Assembly: GCA_903827955.1 (NCBI GenBank)
Contig: CAIKKJ010000054.1
Coordinates: 66,298 to 120,334 of the forward strand
From: an uncultured Verrucomicrobia subdivision 3 bacterium
GTDB lineage: Bacteria; Verrucomicrobiota; Verrucomicrobiia; Limisphaerales; UBA11358
Direction of reading: 5' to 3'
DNA: 54,037 nucleotides
Position numbers and translations under genes: made by a program. The number at the start of each line of letters is the position of its first letter. Position 1 is the stretch's first letter. The notes below the pieces were generated by a model. It was not told the DNA's origin. It made no database searches and saw nothing but the letters and a program-made list of their open reading frames with translations. Of the stretch, positions 17,446 to 27,624 are shown one piece after another.

Positions 17446-19965
17446 TCACGGCAACGGCATCATGCCGCGATAATAACGGCTCGGATACGCGATGGCATTG
17501 GATTCGATGATGGAGATAACCCCATTGGTATCGGCCACATTGGTGGAGATGGATGTCCAGTGAATAAGATCACTCGAAGCTTGCAAAACAAACGTCTGGC
17601 CGGGCGTGCCGGACAGCGAGGCTTGAAACGTGCCGTCCGATTTCGGCGGTGTGATGGTCACTTTCCCGATGGTCGGCGGTGGCGCAATGGCAATCGCCTG
17701 GGTCATGCTGTTGGAACTGCTGTTAAAATTCCCTGCGGGGTCGGAAAACTCCGCCGTCACAATCACCGCGCTGCTGCTGGCGATGGTCGCCGCCGGAACC
17801 ACGAACGTGGTGACGCCGTTGGTCAGGCTGACCGGATTGCCGAGTGAGTTTGTGCCGTTGCACTTGAAGCGCACCTGGCCGGTCGGCGCGGGGGCACCGG
17901 AATTCAACGCGCTGACTTTGGTAACAAAAGTGATGTTCTGATTTGTTCGCGCGGGATTCAACGCAGAGGTCACCAGCGACGCCGTGCTAGCTGGCGTGAC
18001 TGTCAACGTGCCGTTGCTGAAAATAAAAGTGTAATTTGCCGCCGCCAAAGTTCCGTTGGTGATCTTGATGACGTAACTGCCGACCACGCTGTTCGTGCTG
18101 GCGGTCGCGGCCAAAACCGGCGTGCCAGCCACGCTCGTCGCCGCCGAATCTCCAGCCACAAAACCCAAGATTGAAAATGTCAGCGGCGGGTTCGTGATAC
18201 CAAACGGACGGGACAAGTTATCTGCCACGACGAGAAGTTTCGCCGCGCTGATGCCAGCAGTCGTAGTCGCATTGGTGTTTTGCAAAACATAGTTCGCCGC
18301 GTCCGTGCCGGAAACCGTGATGCCCGTGACCGTGACACTCTTGTTTGTGCCGACCAGTTGATTGGTAAAAATCGCGCCAGAATAACTGTCCGTCAGGACA
18401 TCCCCGACAATGCGATTGTCAGCCAGCGTCACCGTGGCGGCGGTAGTGCCATCGTAAGTTTTGTTCACACCCTTCGCCGAAACCGTCAAACCGGTCGGTG
18501 AAATACTTGCCGTGGTTACCGGCTGGGTAAGCGTATAGTTTCCCACGTTCGTGCCGCTGACGGTCAACGCGGAGATGGAAACCATTTTGTTCGTGCCGAT
18601 GTTTTTGTTCGCGAACGTGCCCTTGGCTAAAGCGGTGTTCAGCGCCAGCACATCGCCGCCGACCGCACCAATGAGCAACGCGCCAAAAACATTTAATCCG
18701 GCGGCAATCTTCGCATCATAAACCTTGTTGCTCGCAGTGATCCCGGAAACAGTGAGGGGCGCAGCGGTGATGCTGGCCGTGGCCGTGGCATTAGTGCTGG
18801 TGAGAAAATAATTCGCGTTATCTGTCCCGGAAATCGCAAGACCGGAAACAAATATCATTTTTCCACTGCCGATATTTTTATTGGTAAAAACCGCTGAGGT
18901 GTAGCTGTCCGTCAACAAGTCGCCACTAAAACGATTGTCCGCCAAGGTCACGGTCGCTACCGTTGAAGCATCGTAAATTTTGTTGGCCCCGCGTACCGTC
19001 ATCGTCAGACCAGCCGCACTAATGCTGGCAGTTGCGGTCGGCAGGGTGATGGCATAATTCGCAGAGTTCGTGCCGGAAATCGTGAGGCCGGTGATGTTGA
19101 CAATTTTCGCCACACCGACGTTTTTATTTGAAAAACTGCCGCGCACGTTGCTGGAATTCAGCAGCACGTTGTCGCCGGAAAGCACGCCGTTCAATAGGGC
19201 GTTGGTGGTGTTTAGCGATGCGGTCGTCCGCGCGTCATAGACTTTGTCCAACCCGGTGATGCCGGACACGGTGAGCGTTACCTTTGAAACTGTAAGCGAA
19301 AAAACTACCGAAGTGCTGGCGGCGAAATTGGTGTCGCCACCAAAAGTCGCCGTAAGATTGTGGCCGCCAGCAAGCAAACGATTGGTGACGGTGAGGCTTG
19401 CCGTTTGCGAACTCAACATCGCCGTTCCCAAAACCGTCGCACCGTCCCGGAACGTGACCGTGCCGGTCGGTGTCCCAGTGGCGGGAGCCACCGCGCTGAT
19501 TTTGGCGCTGATGGTGATGGGTTGGCCGTAAGTGATAACACTGGCCGACGCACTTAAAACATTCGTCGTCCGACCTTGCGTGATGTTGAACGCGCTGCTC
19601 GTATTGGATCGGTAATTTGATGCAAATGCCGCCAGCACATCGCCACTGCCGAACTGCACGATGGCAAGGCTATTGAAAATAGATTTTCCATTCGTATCTG
19701 TCACCACGTTGGTGGCGCCAGACAGACCAGCGCCCTTGGTCAGCGCGAGCGAGACGGGCACTCCGGCCAATGAAATATTGGTCCCGCGCGAATCGCGCAG
19801 TTGCACGACCACATTGGCCAGCACAGCCCCGACCTGCGCGCTGGTGGGCTGCGTGGTGAAAACCAGATTGGTCGTCACCGCGCTGTGCGCCATGTTGCCG
19901 GATAGTCCCGCCAGCAACATAGTCGCAAAACCCAAACACCGAGTTTTGTTTATAAAAAAGTGCAT
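17446..19965 (-). CDS. Secreted YDG/MBG and Ig-like repeat protein
   Basis: The 839-residue protein has a signal peptide ending near HSA (about residue 28), an N-terminal beta domain (30-130), an Ig-like domain of the Big_3 type (135-228, TPTGTVTFRDG...GDTNFAAS), four YDG repeats (230-576), one MBG-like domain (577-658, PFGITNPPLTFSILGFVAGD), another Ig-like domain (about 660-760), and a C-terminal LQASSDLIHWT...RYYRG domain common at the ends of exported Verrucomicrobiota proteins. Such proteins are probably cell-surface or secreted adhesin-like structures. There is no enzyme motif. It is read from the AT-rich gap on its right. Confidence 0.85.
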   Translation of the reverse strand: MHFFINKTRCLGFATMLLAGLSGNMAHSAVTTNLVFTTQPTSAQVGAVLANVVVQLRDSRGTNISLAGVPVSLALTKGAGLSGATNVVTDTNGKSIFNSLAIVQFGSGDVLAAFASNYRSNTSSAFNITQGRTTNVLSASASVITYGQPITISAKISAVAPATGTPTGTVTFRDGATVLGTAMLSSQTASLTVTNRLLAGGHNLTATFGGDTNFAASTSVVFSLTVSKVTLTVSGITGLDKVYDARTTASLNTTNALLNGVLSGDNVLLNSSNVRGSFSNKNVGVAKIVNITGLTISGTNSANYAITLPTATASISAAGLTMTVRGANKIYDASTVATVTLADNRFSGDLLTDSYTSAVFTNKNIGSGKMIFVSGLAISGTDNANYFLTSTNATATASITAAPLTVSGITASNKVYDAKIAAGLNVFGALLIGAVGGDVLALNTALAKGTFANKNIGTNKMVSISALTVSGTNVGNYTLTQPVTTASISPTGLTVSAKGVNKTYDGTTAATVTLADNRIVGDVLTDSYSGAIFTNQLVGTNKSVTVTGITVSGTDAANYVLQNTNATTTAGISAAKLLVVADNLSRPFGITNPPLTFSILGFVAGDSAATSVAGTPVLAATASTNSVVGSYVIKITNGTLAAANYTFIFSNGTLTVTPASTASLVTSALNPARTNQNITFVTKVSALNSGAPAPTGQVRFKCNGTNSLGNPVSLTNGVTTFVVPAATIASSSAVIVTAEFSDPAGNFNSSSNSMTQAIAIAPPPTIGKVTITPPKSDGTFQASLSGTPGQTFVLQASSDLIHWTSISTNVADTNGVISIIESNAIAYPSRYYRGMMPLP
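18238..19278 (-). repeat. Four YDG repeats in an A-B-A-B arrangement
   Basis: Residues 230-318, 319-403, 404-491 and 492-576 of the secreted protein are homologous repeats of about 85-89 residues, each with a K.YD motif near the start and SGT(N/D).(A/G)NY near the end. Repeats 2 and 4 share the segments VATVTLADNR or AATVTLADNR and TDSY; repeats 1 and 3 instead share SGIT..(D/N)KVYDA. The pattern points to duplication of a two-domain unit. Confidence 0.8.
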
Positions 19966-20183
19966 AATCTACCTAATCGGTTTCATCGTCTAAAACTGAA
20001 TTGCATTAAGCAAATATAAGGCCAGCGGGGGTTTTCCCTTATTTACAACGTATTTAACATCATTGACCGAATAAATCAGCCAGCGGGAAATCGTTCTGAA
20101 TTTACATTTGTGGACACTTCTGGACAAAGCCAAGACACGCAACGGCAACCGAAGATTGCATTTCGACCCGGCTTACGGAAAAT
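19966..20183. other. AT-rich divergent intergenic region
   Basis: These 218 bases lie between the YDG-repeat gene and the small membrane-protein gene, which are divergent, so promoters for both are expected. The stretch is clearly more AT-rich than its surroundings. GCCAGCGGG occurs as a direct repeat at 20021-20029 and 20079-20087. A TATATT on the minus strand (about 20014-20019) could be a -10 element. No small ORF with convincing coding character was seen. Confidence 0.4.
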
Positions 20184-20540
20184 GTGAGGGTGATTTTGCC
20201 CGAAAAACTCAACCGGTTTTTCAACGCTCCACAGCTAAACTGGCGGCGGATGACGGCGGCCGTGTTCATTGCTGTTGTGGCCGACGGGCTGCAAATATTA
20301 CTGGGGCCGCTCGGCTGGGCAGGATTGGATCAAGCGATTGATTTGCTGGCCATGCTGGCGACCATGTGGCTCGTAGGTTTCCATCCACTGCTGCTGCCGA
20401 CGTTCTTTATTGAAATTCTTCCTCTGGCCGACGAATTCCCGACTTGGACGGCGTGCGTGGTCAGTGTGATTATCTTACGCCGCCGGGAAGCAAATAAATC
20501 TGCAACCACAGCAGCGGAAAAACCGCACGTTGAAATCTGA
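20184..20540 (+). CDS. Small membrane protein of unknown function
   Basis: The product is about 118 residues with three hydrophobic stretches: MTAAVFIAVVADGLQILLGPL, AIDLLAMLATMWLVGF, and a less regular LLLPTFFIEILPLADEFPTWTACVVSVIIL, followed by a charged tail RRREANKS. The pattern WLVGFHPLLLPTFF.E..PL.D.FPTW is one I associate with small conserved proteins of Verrucomicrobiota and Acidobacteriota without known role. The start is uncertain: GTG 20184, or TTG 20196 preceded by GAGGGTGA. It ends 38 bases before leuD. Confidence 0.65.
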   Translation: MRVILPEKLNRFFNAPQLNWRRMTAAVFIAVVADGLQILLGPLGWAGLDQAIDLLAMLATMWLVGFHPLLLPTFFIEILPLADEFPTWTACVVSVIILRRREANKSATTAAEKPHVEI

Positions 20541-20578
20541 TTGAAAACTCCGCTGTCGCAAGGCACATTATCCTCGCT

Positions 20579-21130
20579 ATGCAATCTGTTTTTACCGGCC
20601 CGGTTTACGTCGTGCGCGACAACATTGACACTGACCAGATTATTTCCGCCCAATTTCTCAACCTCGTGCCGACCATTGCCGAGGAATACGAAAAGCTTGG
20701 CAGCTACGCCCTCGACGGCCTGCCCGCCTCGCTCTACCCCATCCGCTACGTCAAAGCCGGCCAGCTCGACAGCGATTATCCCATCGTCGTCGGCGGAAAA
20801 AATTTCGGCTGCGGCAGCTCGCGCGAACACGCGCCCATCGCGATGGGTTCCGCCAATTGCCAGCTCGTGCTCGCGGAAAGTTTTGCGCGCATTTTCTTTC
20901 GCAACTGTGTGGCCACCGGCGAACTTTATCCGTGCGAATGCGCCGACCGCCTCTGCGACATTTTGAAAACCGGCGACGTCGTGACCGTCGATCTTGATGC
21001 GGCCACTGTCATCGTTCAGGCTACCGGCAAGGTTTATCAATTTAAACCGCTCGGCGATGTCCGGCCGGTTGTGGATGCGGGTGGACTGTTTAATTATGCC
21101 CGTCAAAGCGGCATGATTGCTGCAAAATAA
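20579..21130 (+). CDS. leuD: 3-isopropylmalate dehydratase small subunit (LeuD-type)
   Basis: This 183-residue swivel-domain protein of the aconitase family matches the small subunit that pairs with LeuC to isomerise isopropylmalate in leucine synthesis. [13 protein letters not shown] near the N-terminus and [15 protein letters not shown] (residues about 77-91) are the diagnostic motifs. Homoaconitase or other hydro-lyase small subunits look similar, so the exact substrate rests on family resemblance. The large-subunit gene is not in the window. The following GH20-like gene begins 6 bases after the stop. Confidence 0.87.
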   Translation: MQSVFTGPVYVVRDNIDTDQIISAQFLNLVPTIAEEYEKLGSYALDGLPASLYPIRYVKAGQLDSDYPIVVGGKNFGCGSSREHAPIAMGSANCQLVLAESFARIFFRNCVATGELYPCECADRLCDILKTGDVVTVDLDAATVIVQATGKVYQFKPLGDVRPVVDAGGLFNYARQSGMIAAK

Positions 21131-21136
21131 ATTCCG

Positions 21137-22906
21137 ATGAATCTTCTGCCTAATCCCCGTTCGCTCCAAAAGCGACCGGGGATTTTTACTTTACCGAAGC
21201 GGCGGCCACTCTCAGCAATCAAGGTTGCCCGCTCTAATACTGCGCCAAAAACTCCGGAAGGCTACGCGCTAACTATTTCCAAAAACGGCATCGAGATTGC
21301 CTTCCATGATTCCGGCGGTTTGCGCGCGGTGATGGCCACCTTGCGGCAATTGTTCCGCGAACATGGTCGTCGCCTGCCCTGCCTGAAGATTCGTGACTGG
21401 CCAGACTTTGCGCGGCGCGGCGTGATGCTCGACATCTCGCGCGGTCGCGTGCCGAAGCTGGGGACGTTGCTAGACCTGGTTGAAAAGCTCGCCGATTTCA
21501 AGATCAACGAATTCCAACTCTACACCGAACACACGTTCGCCTACAAAAAATACAAACACATCTGGCAAAGCTGGGGCGCGCTCACCGCCAAGGAAATTAA
21601 AATCCTCGACGCGCGCTGCCGCGAACTCGGCATTGACCTCGTGCCCAACCAAAATTCCTTCGGCCACCTGCGCTATTTTTTGGAAGACCCGCGTCTGAAA
21701 AAACTCGGTGAAATCTCCGAGCCGTTTCTCGCGGAGACCAAAGATTTTCTCCGCCGTCCGACCACACTTGCGCCGAATCATCCCGGCACCCTGCCCTTCG
21801 TGCGCGGGCTTTACGACGAATTGCTGCCGAATTTTTCCAGCCAGTTCTTCAACATCGGCGGCGATGAAACGTGGGACTTGGGCAAAGGCCAGAGCAAAAA
21901 ACTGTGTGAGACCAAAGGCAAAGGCCGCGTCTATCTCGACTTCATCCAGAAACTTCACCGTGAAGTTTCGTCACGCAAAAAAACGATGATGTTCTGGGGC
22001 GACATCATCCTCAAGCAGCCCACACTCATCCGCGAATTGCCGAAAAATCTCATCGCGCTGAACTGGGGCTACGAAATCAATCATCCATTTGAAAAAGAAG
22101 CCGCGCAGTTTGCAAAGGCCAAAATCCAATTCTACGTCTGCCCGGGAACATCAACGTGGCAAACCCTCGTCGGCAAGCACGACAACGGACTCGCCAACTT
22201 GCACGCCGCCGCCAAGGCCGGAAAAAAATTTGGTGCGATTGGTTTTCTCAACACCGACTGGGGCGATGGCGGCCATCCCCAACCGATCGCAGTGAGCTGG
22301 CCACTGTTCGCCGCCGGAGCGGCGCTGGCATGGAATTCAAAACCACTCGACGAAAAACAGATGCTCGCCGTTTTAAGCCGCGATGTGTTTGCCGACCCAA
22401 CCGGCAGGATAGCGGAAGCAGGGTTCAAACTAGGCTTCGCACATCTAAAACTTGGCGTGAAGGCGTTGAATGAAACACCGCTGGGCACAGTCATCGCCGC
22501 GCCAAAACCGGAAGACCGCGAACTGTTTTGCCGGAATGGATTGAAATGGGCGGCTAAAATCTCGAAGCGGAAAATTCTGGCGACGTTAAAGGAAATCCAG
22601 CAGCAGCGCGCAAAATTAAATTTGAGACTTTCACCCATCACCATTCCCAGAACAAAAATTCTAGTGACAGAGCTCCAACTGGCCGCGCGCATGGCCGAGC
22701 AATCGTGCCAATTCATGCTCTGGCAAAAGGCTGTCGCCGCCAAAAATAACCCGGAAGCAAACCAGCTAGCCCGAACCGGCATCCGTGAACTGCGACAACT
22801 TGAAGACGATTTCAAGGCGTATTGGCCGTTACGAAATAAGGCGACCACGAAGCATTGTTCGCCATTTTTAAAATGGCGCCTGGCAGATTATTTACGCGGC
22901 AAATAA
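21137..22906 (+). CDS. GH20-like beta-N-acetylhexosaminidase, no export signal
   Basis: The 589-residue protein has an N-terminal GH20b-like alpha/beta domain (about 15-85), then the TIM barrel starting at DFARRGVMLDISRGRVP (90-106). The catalytic pair Asp243-Glu244 is in FNIGGDETWDLG, the position used in GH20 substrate-assisted catalysis. The last ~150 residues are helical. No signal peptide is visible, so it probably acts in the cytoplasm on imported amino-sugar glycosides. It follows leuD by 6 bases, an odd partner, and is followed by a strong terminator. Confidence 0.85.
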   Translation: MNLLPNPRSLQKRPGIFTLPKRRPLSAIKVARSNTAPKTPEGYALTISKNGIEIAFHDSGGLRAVMATLRQLFREHGRRLPCLKIRDWPDFARRGVMLDISRGRVPKLGTLLDLVEKLADFKINEFQLYTEHTFAYKKYKHIWQSWGALTAKEIKILDARCRELGIDLVPNQNSFGHLRYFLEDPRLKKLGEISEPFLAETKDFLRRPTTLAPNHPGTLPFVRGLYDELLPNFSSQFFNIGGDETWDLGKGQSKKLCETKGKGRVYLDFIQKLHREVSSRKKTMMFWGDIILKQPTLIRELPKNLIALNWGYEINHPFEKEAAQFAKAKIQFYVCPGTSTWQTLVGKHDNGLANLHAAAKAGKKFGAIGFLNTDWGDGGHPQPIAVSWPLFAAGAALAWNSKPLDEKQMLAVLSRDVFADPTGRIAEAGFKLGFAHLKLGVKALNETPLGTVIAAPKPEDRELFCRNGLKWAAKISKRKILATLKEIQQQRAKLNLRLSPITIPRTKILVTELQLAARMAEQSCQFMLWQKAVAAKNNPEANQLARTGIRELRQLEDDFKAYWPLRNKATTKHCSPFLKWRLADYLRGK

Positions 22907-22940
22907 AAAACGCCCGCCGGAAATCCGGCGGGCGCTTTTT
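22905..22940. terminator. Strong bidirectional rho-independent terminator
   Basis: CGCCCGCCGG (22911-22920) and CCGGCGGGCG (22925-22934) form a perfect 10-bp GC stem around an AAAT loop, with six A on the left and a T run on the right. It sits between the convergent GH20-like and secG genes and can end transcripts from both sides. Confidence 0.93.
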
Positions 22941-22950
22941 GTTTGGTAGA

Positions 22951-23382
22951 TTACTTCACCGCGTTCGTGACTGCCGCAGCTGCACCTGAGATCGCCGCCG
23001 GAATCGTCGCTGGCTGGTTTGCTGGCGCAGGAGCGGTTTGCGCCGCCGGCTGCGGAGCGGGAGCAGACGCAGGAGCAGGTGCGGATTGCATCTGTTTTTG
23101 CTGAACCTGCTTTGCAAAGTCCGCCGCGTTGTTGGAATTGTGAGCCTTGTCCTGCAGGAATCCTAGAAACAGCGCCAGCAGGAGAAACACGACCGTAGCC
23201 CACTTGGTGATCTTGGTCAACGCGTTGCCAGAACCTGCGCCAAACAAAGCGTCTGCTGCACCGGAACCAAATGCCAGACCTGCGCCTGCATCTTTCTTGG
23301 GTAATTGAATCAGAACTAGTCCAATCAACATCACACAATTGATGATGAGAACGAATGTTAAAATACCAGCGATAAAACTCAT
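22951..23382 (-). CDS. secG: Protein translocase subunit SecG
   Basis: The 143-residue protein has two membrane helices (about 4-25 and 58-80) separated by the SecG loop LVLIQLPKKDAGAGLAFGSGAADALFG, including the typical Q...KG.G..FG.g pattern. A long alanine/proline-rich tail (about 95-143) follows, longer than in E. coli SecG. It belongs to the SecYEG channel in the inner membrane. It follows tpiA by 12 bases, and pgk-tpiA-secG is a familiar bacterial gene order. Confidence 0.93.
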   Translation of the reverse strand: MSFIAGILTFVLIINCVMLIGLVLIQLPKKDAGAGLAFGSGAADALFGAGSGNALTKITKWATVVFLLLALFLGFLQDKAHNSNNAADFAKQVQQKQMQSAPAPASAPAPQPAAQTAPAPANQPATIPAAISGAAAAVTNAVK

Positions 23383-23394
23383 ATTATTGTAAGG

Positions 23395-24159
<765 letters not shown>

Positions 24160-24192
24160 TTCAAAAATTCTTTCTAAAAATTATTTCTCGGA

Positions 24193-25437
24193 TTATTTCT
24201 CCGAAAGCGCCGCCACGCCGGGCAACACTTTGCCTTCGAGGAATTCCAACGACGCACCGCCGCCAGTCGAGGTGTGGGAAACTTTTTTATCCGCGCCAAA
24301 TTTCTTCGCCGCGGTCGCAGTATCGCCACCACCGACAACTGTAGTTGCACCGGCTGCAGTTGCGGCAACGATGGCATCGGCCATAGACTTGGTGGCTTTC
24401 TCGAATGCGGGAAATTCGAACACGCCGGGAGGTCCGTTCCAGATGATCGTCTTGGCGCGGGCGATGACCGCCGCGAATTGCTTGGACGATTCCGGGCCAG
24501 CATCCATGCCCTCCAAACCAGCGGGAATACCACTCGCCAAGGTCGCCGTGCCCACGTTCGCATCCGGGCCGAACTTGTCGCCCGTCATCCAATCCACCGG
24601 CAGATGGATCACCTTGCCTTTAGCTTTCGCCTTGGCGAGGAGTTCAGGAACGATCTTCGCGCCTTCCGCGTCGAAGAGTGATTTGCCAATCTCCATGTTG
24701 TCTTGAACCTTGCGGAAGGTGTAAGCCATACCGCCGCCGATGATGATTTCGTCGGCTTTGTCCAAAAGGTTGTTAATGAGCTGAATCTTGTCCGCGACTT
24801 TAGAGCCACCTAGGATGGCCAACAACGGACGCTTCGGGTGGTCGAGCACCGCGCCGAACGCGTCAAGTTCCTTCTTCATCAGGTAACCACACGCGCGTTG
24901 CGGAAGTTGCACGCCGGTCATTGAGCTGTGATCGCGATGCGCCGTGCCGAACGCGTCGTTGATGTAAACATCACCGAGCTTCGTCAGGCTCGCGCGGAAG
25001 GCTTTCACTTTTTCGGCGTCAGCCTTGAGCTTTGTGCCATCTTCGAGCTTCACTTTGCCCTCTTCCTCAATGTGGAAGCGGAGGTTCTCCAAAAGAATCA
25101 CGTCGCCGGGTTTTGCTTTCGCACAGGCGGCTTCAACTTCCGCGCCGACGCAGTCGTTGAGAAATTGCACCGGCTTGCCGAGCAGCTTGGCTAGCGCATC
25201 GGCCACGGGCTTGAGAGAAAATTTCTCGATGCGCTTGCCATCGGGACGGCCGAGATGGCTCATCAGCACAACCGAGGCACCTTTGTCGAGCGCGTAGCGG
25301 ATTGTCGGCAGCGCGGCTTCGATGCGCTTGGTGTTGGTGATGGCGCCGGTGATTTTGTCCTGCGGCACGTTGAAATCCACGCGGATGAGCGCGCGCTTGC
25401 CTTTTAATTCGACATCTTCAATGAAAAGTTTGGCCAT
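24193..25437 (-). CDS. pgk: Phosphoglycerate kinase
   Basis: The 414-residue two-domain kinase carries RVDFNVPQD near residue 20, [16 protein letters not shown], and the ATP-side GGSKVADKI and GGGDTATA motifs near the C-terminus. It forms ATP from 1,3-bisphosphoglycerate. It is somewhat longer than the usual ~395 residues. It heads pgk-tpiA-secG and starts 78 bases after the end of the GH27 gene on the same strand, so read-through from the arabinose locus is possible in principle. A small GTTTGC/GCAAAC hairpin (25453-25467) lies in its leader. Confidence 0.97.
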   Translation of the reverse strand: MAKLFIEDVELKGKRALIRVDFNVPQDKITGAITNTKRIEAALPTIRYALDKGASVVLMSHLGRPDGKRIEKFSLKPVADALAKLLGKPVQFLNDCVGAEVEAACAKAKPGDVILLENLRFHIEEEGKVKLEDGTKLKADAEKVKAFRASLTKLGDVYINDAFGTAHRDHSSMTGVQLPQRACGYLMKKELDAFGAVLDHPKRPLLAILGGSKVADKIQLINNLLDKADEIIIGGGMAYTFRKVQDNMEIGKSLFDAEGAKIVPELLAKAKAKGKVIHLPVDWMTGDKFGPDANVGTATLASGIPAGLEGMDAGPESSKQFAAVIARAKTIIWNGPPGVFEFPAFEKATKSMADAIVAATAAGATTVVGGGDTATAAKKFGADKKVSHTSTGGGASLEFLEGKVLPGVAALSEK

Positions 25438-25502
25438 AAATAAAAATTGCCCGTTTGCCTCGCAAACAGAGCGGGACAGCTTATCAGAGGGAGCCGGTCA
25501 GT

Positions 25503-25527
25503 AAAGTGAATTTGCTCACTTCACTTT
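25503..25527. terminator. Weak hairpin at the end of the arabinose locus
   Basis: AAAGTGAA and TTCACTTT form a perfect 8-bp stem with a 9-base loop that contains the GH27 stop codon. It lacks a T run on the transcript side, so termination would be weak at best. Confidence 0.3.
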
Positions 25528-27624
25528 GATCAACACGCAGCCATGCGGCGGAATTTCGGCGGAGAAAGTTTCTGACGGCGGCAAATCTTTGCGCAACCAC
25601 AAATCGCGCACCGACCGTTTGCCGTTGAGAGCAAGACTGGCGAAAGACAGATTCGCAGTCGCGGAAACAGCGGGCGGATGCGGATCGGTGGTGAAAACGA
25701 GAAAGTGAATGGTCGCGCCGTTGTTCTGGCTCGTGCCGCCGATGTCGAGGCCGGCGCGCGTCGTGAAACGCGTGCTGCCAGCGGGCAGATTGTATTCGAT
25801 GACTGAAGGCGAATGGGTGCCGATGCCGTCGGCGCTCGTCTCGCCGGCAACGGTCAACGCACCTCCGCTGACACTGCGGTTGACGAGCGGTTTCTGCCAG
25901 CCAGCAGTGGCGGATTTCCATTTCAGGCTGGTGAGTTTCCTTTCGCCATCGGCAGTGAAAAGTTTTGGTTCCAACCAGTCGGCGTGATCGCAATCGTAAC
26001 TGTCGCCGCCGTCGTCCACAACCAACCAGAGTTTTTTCGCACCGGTCACGTCGAGGTCAATGTTGATGGGGCCGGGCGACGACCGCGTGACCAGCGGGCT
26101 TTTGAAAACGGCACGCGACTCGTCCGTGGCGCTGACGTTGCCGCGATTGATGAGCGCCACGGCCTGCGAACCGTCCGCTAGGGTTTTGGCCCAAACTTCG
26201 ATTTTATTTTCCGCCGCGACACGCACAGCGGCCTTGCCGAGCGGGTCTTGATTCACCGCCAGCACTTCGGGATTCGAGAGCAGCGCGGTCGTCCAGTCGT
26301 CGTTCTCCGGCAGATTCATGCCGAGCATCAGCGGCGAGGAAACGACCACCCACAGACTCATCAACGTGACTTGTTCATCGCGCGTGAACGCCGTCCAACG
26401 ATTTTTGCCCACGCTGCGCTTGCCGATTTTGCCGAGCGGAATCATGTCCGCGTCCGGCCAATGTCCCGGACCGGCCACGCCGCGCCACGCCGCGAGCAGA
26501 TCAAGATTGTGATCCATGAATTTCCAGTTGTCCCAAAAGTCGTCGGACATACGCCACATATTTGCTTGCGCCGAGATGTGTGCCGCGCTGGTCACGGGCG
26601 TTTCGCCGGGTGACGTGCTGAAGACGATGGAGCGTCCACTCTTCTCAATCGCGCGGTGAATCGCCTCAATCTCCGCCGTCGAATAAGGACGCGACAAATC
26701 GTCCACCTTGATGAAGTCCACGCCCCAGCTCGCGTAAAGCCGCAGGATGGAATCATACCACGCCTGCCCCGCTGGCTTCGTCGCGTCCACGCCGAACATA
26801 TCCGCGCACCAAGCGCATTTGCTATTCGTGTCCGCCGCGTCGGCAGCATGGAAGGAACTGCCTTCAATCGGCGTGTTCGCAACAACCGACTGGCGCGGAA
26901 TCCCGCGCATGACGTGAATGCCGAATTTCAATCCTAGCAAATGTGCGTAATCCGCAAGCGGCTTGAAACCCGCGCCGTCTGTCGCGCTCGGAAAACGGTT
27001 TGACGATGGTAACAGTCGGCCAAATTTATCCGCCGTAAGTTTTGCGCCAACGCGACCATTAGCGTTGTTATCGTGCGCGCCGGGGTCATACCAGCGATAA
27101 TCCACCACGACATATTCCCAGCCGAGCGGCTGCAAGTGCGCCTTGAACCAGTCCATGTTCGCGCGCATCTCCGCCTCGGTCACCGAATCGCCGAACGTGT
27201 CGTAACTGTTCCAACCCATCGGCGGCGTGAGCGCCAGCTGGTCGCCGCAAATGATTTTGATTTCCGCTCCAGCTTTGCCGGCAGAATTTTTTACCGCCGC
27301 GTAAAAAGCAAATTCTCCCGCCTGCTTCAACGAACCGGTGATAATTCCTGTTTTAGAATCCAGCTTCAACCCATGCGGCAAATTTTTCGCGGAAAAAGAA
27401 ACTGGTCGCGCTCCGCTCACCGCAAGCGAATACATCAGCGGCGTGTTCGGCCGGATGCCAACGACGCGCGCGCCATTGAACTGCGGCGCGGCTTCCACCT
27501 TCGTCGCCGCGACGAGTTGTTGTTCCAGCGAAGTAAGATTGGTGTTGGGCGACAAAACATCCGCCGCAAGCGAAACGACAGCGATGGAAACAAACAGCGC
27601 TGCCGTTAAAAAAGGCTTTTTCAT
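25516..27624 (-). CDS. Exported GH27 enzyme (alpha-galactosidase or beta-L-arabinopyranosidase)
   Basis: The 702-residue protein has a signal peptide (FLTAALFVSIAVVSLAADVL), a putative-Ig segment (about 55-126), and the GH27 barrel from LTPPMGWNSYDTF (132-144). The likely nucleophile is Asp308 in FIKVDDLS and the acid/base Asp362 in WRMSDDFWDNW. The barrel's second strand reads VVVDYRWYDP: Asp175 is followed by Tyr176 where alpha-galactosidases have a second aspartate that contacts the sugar O6. Loss of that aspartate is known in GH27 beta-L-arabinopyranosidases, which suits this locus. An NPCBM-like domain (about 560-640) is nested in the C-terminal beta domain. The ATG overlaps the permease stop by 4 bases. 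Confidence 0.88.
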   Translation of the reverse strand: MKKPFLTAALFVSIAVVSLAADVLSPNTNLTSLEQQLVAATKVEAAPQFNGARVVGIRPNTPLMYSLAVSGARPVSFSAKNLPHGLKLDSKTGIITGSLKQAGEFAFYAAVKNSAGKAGAEIKIICGDQLALTPPMGWNSYDTFGDSVTEAEMRANMDWFKAHLQPLGWEYVVVDYRWYDPGAHDNNANGRVGAKLTADKFGRLLPSSNRFPSATDGAGFKPLADYAHLLGLKFGIHVMRGIPRQSVVANTPIEGSSFHAADAADTNSKCAWCADMFGVDATKPAGQAWYDSILRLYASWGVDFIKVDDLSRPYSTAEIEAIHRAIEKSGRSIVFSTSPGETPVTSAAHISAQANMWRMSDDFWDNWKFMDHNLDLLAAWRGVAGPGHWPDADMIPLGKIGKRSVGKNRWTAFTRDEQVTLMSLWVVVSSPLMLGMNLPENDDWTTALLSNPEVLAVNQDPLGKAAVRVAAENKIEVWAKTLADGSQAVALINRGNVSATDESRAVFKSPLVTRSSPGPINIDLDVTGAKKLWLVVDDGGDSYDCDHADWLEPKLFTADGERKLTSLKWKSATAGWQKPLVNRSVSGGALTVAGETSADGIGTHSPSVIEYNLPAGSTRFTTRAGLDIGGTSQNNGATIHFLVFTTDPHPPAVSATANLSFASLALNGKRSVRDLWLRKDLPPSETFSAEIPPHGCVLIKVK

